Assembly: GCF_014529535.1 (NCBI RefSeq)
Contig: NW_023503423.1
Span: 4,264,473-4,328,472, forward strand
Length of the DNA: 64,000 bases
Reading direction: 5' to 3'
From: Bradysia coprophila
Lineage: Eukaryota; Arthropoda; Insecta; Diptera; Sciaridae
Positions 25,901 through 37,900 of this stretch are shown here, piece after piece (positions within the stretch are counted from its first letter, which is position 1; the number at the start of each line of letters is the position of its first letter). Under the pieces are notes generated by a model. That model did not search any database, was not told the origin of the DNA, and saw only the letters and a list, made by a program, of their open reading frames with translations. Position numbers and translations under genes: made by a program.

Positions 25901-28900
25901 AGGCAATATAGACAGCCCCGTACGAAGTCAAATTTCATAAATTCCTATTTAAACAGCTATATACCGCTATATTTACCTATATTTCACTGTAAATAAACAT
26001 TTCACAGAGGAATATGCTATTATATAGCTCTATATGCCTGTATATAGCTCAATATAGCTGTATATAGGTATATATAGATGTCCGTATATGGAATCCCTGA
26101 AACCCCACACACATAACAAATTATTTCCATGTTAACAGAAACTCTCTAAGTATGATTTTTCCCAAGATATTTCTATTTTACTAAAATCCAATATGGCCGC
26201 CGGCAGCCATTTTGTTAGGAGACCGGAAATAGTACCGATGCTTTACATTCGTTAATATCTTTCAAACAAAAAAAAAATTCATGAAATTCGGTCAAAATTT
26301 ACTCGAGATATTGTCAAAATACACCACGTTCACTGTACTTCCGAGTAGCCAGATAAGAGCTCACTCCAAGAGACCTAGCTCACGCTCCGGAGAACATAAT
26401 TTCATAAAGTTTTTTTTCCCTGATTGGTACGGTCAATACCTATCTAATAAAGCTAAAACAGACGAAATATGTTCAAATGTGGCCGACCTACAAGCAAAAA
26501 CTGCTTGCCGCCCTGTGCCTGTTCCACACAAAGGGGTCTAACTCACGAGTCGGTCATCCGATTTCCATAAACTTTTTTTTTGTCGATCGGTATTGTAAAT
26601 ACCTTTCATCACTTACAAGTTTAACGTTTAAATGTCCGGAGATATCTTCGAAAAACCGTAAAGCACTTATTGGGCCACAGCTCGGGAGGGGTCGATCCAA
26701 AATCACTCATCTTCGAACTTAGCCTGTCTTTTGACATTACCAAACGGGAAAAAAAAGAATTTTCAAAATCGGATGCGACAGACAGACAGACGGACAGACG
26801 GACAGACAGACGGACATTTTTTTTCGCGGATTTGGCATCTCTAGACAACCACAATAGGTTTCCCCTTACTCAGGGAGTCCAATTCGACGTGTTACAAACG
26901 TATGCGTAAACCTATAAGACCCCAGTACTTCGTACGGGTCAAAAAATGTTTCATGAAATGTCGGTATTTGATCATTCATTTCAGAAAAAAAAAGATTTTT
27001 GAACAAGATCTTCCTTCAGGAGATATTTTATTTGACTTTTAATTTTTTCATATAAATGGCTTTTCTGGCCAAAAGAATGATTTTCCATTTTCCTGAAAAG
27101 AATTAGTTCTTTTTCACTACAAGCAACATGTGATATCAAAACAAAAAAATAATCGAAATTTGCTATACGAGTGGAGCTATTTTTTCTGACACAAGTAACT
27201 GGTTAAATGAACTAAACACACAAGTTAAGTTTGTTAACAACACTCTTCCACCCAAATTCAAATTTTTGACTGAAGCAAGCTGCGTACTTTTATGTATTAA
27301 ACTGCTCGGTTTTGGATGCGTTCGTCCATTTCAGTTTTTCATCCGCCAAAGCCGCCAAAGCTGTCACGCAAAAACAAACACAAAACACACAAAAATGGTT
27401 ATCCAAGTAACGTTCGGAGAAAACGGACAATGTTCGATCTGCAAATTATCGGACGTTGATAGTTTGAATTTTGGTGAAATCCATTCGAATAAAGAATTGG
27501 CTGTGCATTTGTTTTGTCTGGTGAGTTTATCCATGATTTATGGCATGACGTGGGAGGTAAGGAGGTATACAATATTCAATGTTACAAGGATTCCTTGGAA
27601 AGGCCATGACCTTGACTAAATTAGTGTTATTCCATAAGCAAGCAGACTCAACCCACCATTCAAACATCAGCTAAATACGGACATTTCCTTCCAGTATTTC
27701 TCAGCGAATCTACCTCAAAACGGAAAGGATAATGCCGGTATCGTCGGATTCGAGTTGAATGATATTCGGAAATTGATTTCAAAGTGCCACAAAAAGGTAT
27801 GTGAATTAGGTGAACCAATTGATTGTCGTTGTCATTGTACATCGTATCCGCCTCTCTTATTTCAGATATGTTGCTATTGTCAGAAAGGTTCGGCAACAGT
27901 CAGTTGTCATTTTCCCAATTGTCGTCGTATGTTCCATCAAGTGTGTGGCTTCAAGGCGAACGCAAGGTTCGAATATGTGGGGCAATTCAGGTCATTTTGT
28001 GATAGGCACAACCAAATCGAAGACGGTACGTCCAAACCAACTTTCGGATGTATCTTTAAATCGAAGTGCAGTGTGTGTTTCCTTTGTTTGCAGAGAGCTT
28101 TGAGTTCCCTGAGATAAGCGGGTGTTTCATTTGTCGTGAAGGCATCGACAGCTATCATCCGGTAAGCTATTTCATCTATTATTGTAGACTGTAACGACAA
28201 AATAAGCGATGACGACCGCTCTTATTGACTTCACATCAAACTTTAAGCAAAAGGGATCTGACACTTGTTCATCCCCCATATATCACAAAGGCAGCCCAAG
28301 CGACTTACGAAAACCAAATAATATTTTTCAGGTGACAACAGTACCATCGTGTTGCGGACCTTGGTTTCATCAACAATGTCTAAGGTCATACGCTGTGAAT
28401 GCCGGATACTCGTTCATGTGTCCGATGTGCCGAAACAAAAACTACGCCGCAATTGTACGCCCCCGGGGCATCTACGTACCCGAATAGTAAAATTGACAAA
28501 TATTCAAATTCACCAGAGGCCCGTCAATAATTTTCATTTTCTTCTTTCAGTGAAGCAACGTGGGAAAAGACACACGACTTCGCGGACATTGAACGTTTCT
28601 ACAGCAATTGTGATGCCACCGAGTGCGTGTGTCCGGGTGGTCGAAAGTTTACAAATCACAAGTGGATATTTCAACTTTGTTCTTGCTGTGGCTCATATGG
28701 CTATCACAAGCTGTGTCGACCCCTACATGAGCGCAACGAGATCATCGTTTGTGACAGTTGCAAGACTATGGTCAGCCAATGGGAAAAGGAGAGTCCACAG
28801 AATACACAAACATTGTTAGCCGGACTGTATTCACAACAAGAAGAGGATGCCAAGAATGAGTTAATTGATCTGACAATGGACGACATTTCGGACGACAATG

Positions 28901-31900
28901 TTATGGACCAGTGTATTGTGTTGGATGATCGAATGGACGTTGTGGAAATTACCGAACAAAATGGTACTAATAATTCGTTCGAGAACGTTAGTCTGGTCAG
29001 TAACAGTGTGAAGAGCTATCGCAAAAAGCGAGGAGTTAATGAAAATTTGGACGAAAAACGTGCGCGAGAGAAAGCCTATCGACCGACTCGAGACAAAATG
29101 AGAAATTACCTAATCGGCTTATGGTTCAGGGATTACGAGCGATTCCCACAAGAACCTGTTGAATAAATACTGTTAAAGCGCTTGCATCAAGCGAATGTTG
29201 AATAAATTTTATTGAAGTGCCTGAAGCACCCGTCGGACGCGGAATAAACGCTTTTGAATTGCCAAACAGCTTGTTTCAACTGTGTTCAATACAGGTCAGC
29301 AGGAAGATAAATTCGGTTCTAAAAGCTATTTGATCTCCAGTGAGGTAAGTCCATTTTTCCTCACTACCTTGTAACCCAAAGTCAAATCGATCGAAATTCA
29401 AAATTTTATGTTTTCAAGCACCACCAGGCGAATAGTACAAAATATCATACTCATAGTGAGGTGCGGGAAAACAGGAAAAGTAGGAAAATATGCGGTTTTG
29501 CCTGCTTTCTCATAAAAAGCTGCTCTTGTATGTAAAGTTCTGATTTTCAAAAAAAAAACAATATTTTGTTTCGTCTCGGCAATACCTTTCATTTGACATA
29601 TCACACACGATTTTTGAGCGAAAACATTCAGAGATATGCTGGAAAACTAGTGAAAAACCGGCAAAACAAAACGAAAACACACAACCGGGAACTTGACTCC
29701 AAACTTCTGTCGTTGTTTGTCTGTTTTGGAGCACTTCCCGTTGAGTCGCGACAATGTTTTTACGCTAGAAAGTTAGGTGGGCTGGGCACGCAAAACAGAG
29801 GTAAACAACGTAGAATCACAATTTTGTTTAATATTGGATCTCAAAACTGTCGGCGAATTTACTCGTTTCCCACTGTTTTCCGACGGTGTGATCTCGAGTG
29901 AAAGGTATTGACGAGACAAAACAAAATATTTAATTTTTAAGAAAATCGGGTCTGCACAACTATTGGCGAGAAAGCAAGCAAAAACTGCATATTTTCCTAC
30001 TTTTCCTGTTTTCCCGCACCTCAAGTTTGAATAATTTTTTTTTATATTAAGTTTCGCGTAGTCCCCGTTCTGCTTCTCTGGCTTACTTATAGACATAGAT
30101 CCAAGACAATGTAAATACCTTGGACTTACTGAAACCATCATTGCGAGGATACTGTTCAATGAATCGGTTCGAATTACTCAGATCAAGAGAAGTAAAAGTT
30201 TCGATATAATTATACCCGTTGCTTCGCTGTCTGTGAGAGGTTAATTAATCTAAATATTTAAATGGATTACACCAATCACTTACACAAACTGAATCATCAA
30301 ATTATAAATTTACGCGAGAGATGTGCTTTTGTGTTTCGCTTAATATTGATTTTATTTAAAAAAAGAAGAAGTTATTTTTAGATTTCCCTTTTAACGAAAT
30401 CATCATTTTGAACAAACAAGCAGCCGATACAAATATTAATTCGTTTCGAATCATCCAATTCGAAAGTTTGTGTCGACAAAAATTTATATATTTTGTTCGG
30501 CGAGTAAGCACAACCCGCTTTTAGCATTAGTGCTGCTTCTACTGTTTGAAGAGGCTTTAATTGTTGATTAGGTCGATACGGTATAAAAGCAGGCTTTCAA
30601 CTTTATGCAAACGTGATACAGAATAGATGGAAAGGAAATGTTGATTCACAACCGTAACATTCTGGTGTGGTAAGCACAGGCCGGCGTACAGATTCATATA
30701 ACTCCTCAAATCTTGAGTAAGTATGAAATCTTCTTCCACGTGACCCAAAATGAGCCGTATATAGAAGATGTTGATCCTACAGTGCACTATTACACATACT
30801 ATACACTATCCAATGGACTCTACTGACTTGAAAATTAAGTCAAGAATTTTCCAGTTTCGCATGGTTTTTGCCGACACCTAACACAAATGGTGTTACACAA
30901 TCAAGAAAAATTTGCAGAAGTGAAACTGTAAGAAAATCTTCACGTTCCCAGTAGTGCGCGCGACAATTTTCCTTTCACTCGACTGCTAAAAAATGTTGGA
31001 AAAATTTAAACAATTTTTTAGATAAATTCAATGGTTTTTTAAGTGTCAGACGATTTACAAATATCCACCGCAGGGTAGAAAGAGCACTAAGAGAATGTTT
31101 CATTTTTGTTACGTTTTATCAATGAGAGCAATTGAGTTCCAAACAACGATTTTATTTCGATTAAGAACATTATTATGAGCAAAAAATTATTCTAGACCAT
31201 AACAAAAAAGTTTTTAGTTTTTTTTATAAAGCTGATTTTGTGTTCATAACATGTACAACCCAATGGAGAAGGGTCATTTGCCAAATGAAGATGGACATTT
31301 TGTTCACTTCTTTGCTAATTATCCCGATTGTCTTATATGTAAATTTTCGCAATTTCGACTGAATAAAAAGATGGCGCGCTGCACGCATGTTGACGAAGGT
31401 TTACTTTACTGAATTAAAAATTAATTATGCAAAATTTCCATGCATAATATAATGCAAAAATACTTCAAATAACGTTCGGCATCGAAATAAAATATAAAAA
31501 CGTTTTGTTTGGAACTCAATTAGTTTGAAGATGAACAAAAAAGACAAACCAGGTGATTCCAAAAAAAAATTGTCCGGAAATATTTGATAAAATGTAGGCT
31601 AATATCGGGACATGTTTCCCAAAAATAGTACCTAATGAAAGCTCTATTCTAAGCCTAACCAAAAATACCTCGAATATCCCTTAATATCAATCAATACCCT
31701 TAACTAAATTATCAAATGAATAATTAATCGATTCGTGAAACTGCGATTCCAATCAACAATCCGTCGTAATCCATAATTAATTCGTACAAATTGACTAATT
31801 AACATTGATTCCCTGGTGTGTGTTTGGTAATTTGTTTACGATAATTTCGATTATGCATGTCGTCAATAAAACGGTTTTTGTTTTGGTTTAATTGAAAACT

Positions 31901-34900
31901 TACCCAATTTAATGTAAAGCCAATAATGCATAGATGCTCTAGGAACCGTGTTCAGGATGCTACCTCTCATTGATATTATACAAATGATCAGTTCCGTGCA
32001 TATTGAAGCTGTAGAGAGAAAAGTTTCAAATTATTTAAAGGGTTTGAAAATGCATACTAGGCATGGGCGATAATGAAAATGATTATCGATAATTATCAAT
32101 TATCGATAATCGATAATTGTCGACTTTTTTTATCGAAAATTATCAAAGAAATATCGATAATCGATAATTATTGATATTTTGATAATTATCAAGATATCGA
32201 TAATTCGATATATCGATATTTCGGTCCGAAAATCCGATATTTATCGATATATTCCGATATATCGGTATATTATCATAAATTTTCAGATAAATATCAAAAT
32301 ATCGATATTTTGATAATTATCGAATTTCGATATTTCGATAATTATCGATAATTATTAAATTATCGATAACGATATGATTAATCGATTATCGATAATTTCT
32401 TTCGATTGATATTATCGATAATTTTGAACGCCTCCCATCCCTAATGCATACGCGACTGTACATAAAGGGTAAAGTGGATGGAAATTAGATACGACCAGTC
32501 TTTCATAATAAAAATGCAGAGGTCGTTATCAACCTCGCGTTGAGCTCTGGTTTGTTATATAGCAAAAAGTGTCAATCTAATGAAGTGTAAGATTTTCATT
32601 CAATCAGATGAAATCTTATGTAAGCCACACGATAATTAAACCGATGAGAGGCCAGTGGAACAGGTCAAATTCAGTTCTTAAGTGGATTTAATCGCCTTAA
32701 CTAGGGTTTGAGTTGAACCCGAAGTCGACCTGTTTAGAGATTATGAATTCGTTTACAGCTGAATTTTTTTATAAAAATAATTTTGACAGACAGGCTTGTA
32801 TGGTAATCCAACATAACAACGAAAAAAATTTGAATTTTCATACAAAATTCAAATTTTTAACGGTCAAAAATTATTTTTAGACAAAAATTCAGCTGTACTA
32901 CTGGTTAGAGCTCTGAGGAGTTCGGGTTTTAATCTCACCTCAAACTGAAATTATCTTACTTGAAAGGTCAGGTAAGGTTTTTCCTTTCAAATGAAATGAA
33001 TCTGACCTAAACTGACTATATTTTTTGATCGAAAGTCAAAAATAGCTCAGACCAAAAATGTTTCGATCTTAAATTGAGACCATCTTCAGTGGCTGTAAAC
33101 AAATTTCGTACACCTCTAAAGCGACAAATAAATTATCAAGGAATCACCTCGAACGTCAACAGTTCGTTTGTAACCTGAACCTAAATTACAGAATCTAGGG
33201 AAAAAGTATCGAGTGAATTTGAGAAACAAAGTGTGCAATATCATGATATGAATTTCAAGAAATCACCTACTAGACATACAACCATCGATGACCATCATCG
33301 AATCACGTCGCAACATAGAAGTTTCTCCAGCAACATCCACAACAGTTAGTGTTAAACGCAGACAAAGGAAATGTTACCGTCGTGATGTATCGAACTAATG
33401 TATTCTTTTAACGTTCTTTTTTACTAGTCTGTCACATACGGCAAGCATATTAACAGTTTTACTATTCAAACTATTACTTCATTTTATCAAAAATTTTCAG
33501 ATATTGATTTCAGAAATCTTTTACTTCATTTGTTTTAAACATTATTTTTGCTATATAAGACCAATGAAAGTGTAAAACAGGTATGGTCTATTGTCCGCCC
33601 GGAGGACATACAAATTTGATTTTCGTACTTAAACGCACTCATTTGCATATTATTTTGACATAAAATGTGAGTGCGTTTAAGACGAATTCGCCGATCGACC
33701 ATACCTGTTCTAGACTTTCATTGTATAAGACCTCATCAGAGAGAGCTTGTCGTTTATTCTTGCTGTCGTTGTCGATAACAGATGACAGCCGTCTGTAACA
33801 GGCTAGAGATCGCAAAGAACATTGCGAAAAAGGTCATCGATGATTTTCATAGGGAGAAAAATCGATCTGCTGACCGATCGACCATTGATTCGATTTCATG
33901 AAATATTCAGCTGAGATTTTCATTTTCTTTCTTTTTTGATTTATTAATAAAAAGGATAACAATGCACTTTGCATAACGATTCTTTCGTGTCTGACTGTTA
34001 GCAAAGTTTATATGATGAAGCCTTGTCGTTGAACCCACCGGTGCTGGGACAAGTGAAATCATCCAAACAAGTTTGGGTCCAAGTTGCATCAACTACAAGT
34101 GAAGTTCCAGTGCAACCATGCCCATCATAAAGGATAACACATTGACCGTTGGTCGTTATGCCACTGGTCGTATTATCCCAAGCTCCATCAAGTTCGTAAC
34201 AGCAGTTCGGTCGTGTTGATTCTGTTAGTGGTGCCCAAGCAGGATTTGATGTATCATGATTGACAGCCGGCCAAAATGTGATGTCAACGGATGGTACATT
34301 GCAACCATGTACCGCTTTGCAATTTCTGTTTTCCAGGTTACACAAAAATTTTCTAGCCTCCGCCAAGCAATCACTATCACAGACCTGTTCGACCGTATTA
34401 CAGTCGACTTCGCATTGAGTGCAATCGAAACATTGTGGCGTCAGGCAAGGACCTGGTGTAGCTGCGGAAAATGGCCGGATGCAGCACACTCCGAAAATGA
34501 ATATAGCAAATGCTTGGGCTTTCATGTTGATTTCGATATTAGACTTCGAGGAAATACGTTCTCCAACTGATGATATTCGTTGGTCTGTCTTCGGTATTTA
34601 TACCATTTCAGACACCAGCACGTTGTAAAAATTATTTATTCGACGAAAAAATAAAATTTAAACAGACGTTCAATTTGAGCAAATACCGCATAATTGCGAT
34701 CATTAATGTCAACAAAAATTAAAATTTGCAAAATTTATAATTATTTGAAGCACATGTAACATCTGTCAACATTAACTTATGTTCTTTTGTTACCGATTCA
34801 AAATAGTTTCGATTCGCAACTCTTGCCAACCAACGCAAGCAACACACGTGGTTGAATAATAACTGATGATGCTGCCACATAAGACCAGTTTTGTGACTTT

Positions 34901-37900
34901 ATACCAAACCATTATTTTTATATGGATAAACTGACAAAATTGAAGAAGTCTGATTGGAAATCTATGACGCCATACTCTAGAACTCGGTGAAACCTATTAG
35001 TCCAGTAACATGTACATGTGACAGACGGCAAGCATATGACCAGTATTATTATCGGATCTATTACTTCCATTGATGAAACTATCTTCAATCGGTTGATTAC
35101 AAATCTAGTACTTCAATTTTTTTAACATAACGTTTACTATATAAAGGGCCATATTACCCAGATTTTGTCATTATTTTTGTGGTCGTTATTAATAACAGAT
35201 GAATAGCCGTATGTGACAAGTTGTTAGTAGATATCGCCAAAGTTTTGAGCAACTTTGGCACAATGTGTTTAGGTTCGTTAGATTCGTCTTTGAGTTCTAG
35301 GGAATTTGTATCTTTTATTTGTTCGATAAAGAGTCAAGTGTCGGTTAAAATGTAAATGGCTCGAAAGTAAACCACCAGCGTTTAAGCATCGAGCTGTAAT
35401 GCCAGTGGTTGTAGAATTGACCCTACATCATGGACAGACAACAATTAGTACTTATGTTGTAAGTTTTGTCAAGAAAAGTTGAGAAATTTGAAAATTTTTA
35501 AGAGGGAGTTTGCAGAATTGTGAAGAAGCCGCCAAATTTCCGGTATAAACCAGTACTGCGTCACATCCTCTAACGCATGGCTAATTTAAATTTTTTCAAG
35601 AAAATTACAGTTTTGTGCTCAATTTTTCGTTTGAACAGGTGGCGCAAAATTTTGTTTTTTTTTTTCGCAAACATCATAGTATGATGATCATACATCATAG
35701 TTTACCCGTGCCATTGTTCGATATTTTTCAACAGTGGGTTTGTTTAGATCTCTTTGTACAGCTTAATTATTCGATTTATAAATAATTAGCAATTCTGTTT
35801 CAAACGTGTCCAAATGTTTTGCCAACGTCCCAATGGATGAAATGGTATAAATACCTAGGCCAGTTTCGTGAAAATCATCATTTGACGAATATCATTCCTC
35901 GAAGTGTAATCAACATGAAGTTCCAAGTTGCTGCTTTCATTATCGGCCTTTGTTGCATCGTTTCATTTGCCGATGCCGACAATACACAAGACATTTGCGT
36001 AGTACCGCAGTGTTTCAACTGCACTCTATGCGAAGTCGATTGCAGTACGCTCGACGAGGCCTGTGATACTAAGTGCGTGGGAAAAGCTAGAAAGTTTGTC
36101 TGCGAATTGGAGAAGGAACACTGCAGGCAAATGGGTGGCTGCAATACTCCATCGACTACTATCCAAATCTATCCGTCTGCTTATTACTATACGTGGAGAC
36201 GTGAATGGGCACCGAAAACAATCGTAATGCGACCAAACTGCTGTTACAATCTCAATAATCCCGCTTGGCAGCCGTGGTACGATAATACACTCAGCGCATT
36301 AAAGAAACCAAAGGCCGCATGCGTTGTACTTTACGATGGTTTGGACTGTTCTGGAGCAAGTGTTACCGTTGACTCTACATGGACGACACTTCAATTGCAA
36401 TGGATTGATCATGCATCTCGTACCGGTCCACCTAAAAATGGAATTAAGTTTAATGACAAGACCTCCTCGATGAGACTTTGCTAAGACTTTATCGTGAAGG
36501 ATGGGTGAAGCGATGGAACTGTAGACTTTTTATTGTCTTCTCTTGTTAAATTGTAATAAATATTATGTGAAAAGAGAAGCAACAAGATCTTTAAAAATCA
36601 ACTATACTCCCATTTCCATAAGCTCCACTAAAACCAATTAATTGGAACTGAAGTGAAGCCACTGCTTTTCGCAAATAGTTATCGTTTTTAAATCGTTTTG
36701 CGATTCAGGAACCAGTCATACATAGACCAGAGTGATTTTACTTGTACATGCAATCCAGTCGTGAATCTTTTTCCCATTGTGCGGTCTTCCGATTTCAACG
36801 CCAAAGTTCTTCCAGTGTCTGGCAGAAAAGCTTTTTGAATTTCATGCTGCGATCTAACGGCTTTTATTGATACTACGATATGAGGGAACTCCTAGCTCCA
36901 ACACAACTCTTGTTTGCCTTTGCACCGGGCAGTGATCACGTCCATAACATACACTTCCGATCAAATCTAATATTCCCTTATGGAAAATCAGTTTAATATC
37001 CTGGAACTAGACTAAAGAAGTCATCAGTTCTCTCAATCAGACACGACACGATCTATTGACCCTATGAATCACAGTGCTGCTGAACAAGAAAGTTTTGTGA
37101 AAATGTACCCAACAAATCACTTCTGATGATGCAACGTCTAAAGAGATGAGCATGTGGGTGGAGGTCTCATTCTTCTGAGCGTAGTTACCAATTCCGTTGC
37201 ATTTCTGACGATTCTGCCAGTTTTTCCTACTACGTTCTTGAGAATGTTGACAAACCTTTTTAACAGATTGTATGTAAGTGAATTGATGCCAACTCCGATC
37301 AGTCTTGCCGGACGATTAGGTTTGTGGATACATCCTGACGTTAACATTTCCTTTGTGTGCATTTAACACTAACTGGATTTTGCTGGAGAAACTTCTGTGT
37401 TGCGACGTTATTCGACTTTACGATTTCATCGATAGTTGTATGGTTTTGTAAATTGACGATGATATTGCACACTTTATTTCTCAAACTCACTCGATACTTT
37501 TTCCCCAGACTCTGTGATTTAGGTTCCAGGTTACAAACGAACGGTTCAGTCGGAATGTTTTTGTTACATTCATTGTTCTGATTTGTTAATTATGTGCAGT
37601 AGAAAATCTTATATGTTAGGTGATTTCTCGATAATCAATTTTTAAAATTTGTAATTTTTCGCTCAATTCAGGTCAGAGATAGGAATTTATTTTCACTTCG
37701 ACTCATGTTGACCTGACCTGTTCCGAGTGTTGAAATAGTTATTTATCTACCAAGGTAGGTATGAAGGTATTTTTTCGCACTAGATGTCGAGGCGAAGCCG
37801 AGGTCGACAAGACGTCGTGTGCGAAAAAATACCGGCATACCTACCGTGGTAGATACAACGTTTTTCGTAATTTCGGGCCATAATCACCTTTCCAATGCAA

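Larger units (their letters stand above)
25148..31903 (-). other. inaE intron 3 (6.8 kb), hosting a PHF7-like gene
   Basis: The intron contains repeats at 25749-26942, the opposite-strand PHD gene (27395-29166) and the inverted-repeat element at 29458-30023. The remainder (30024-31903) shows no gene. Confidence 0.7.
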
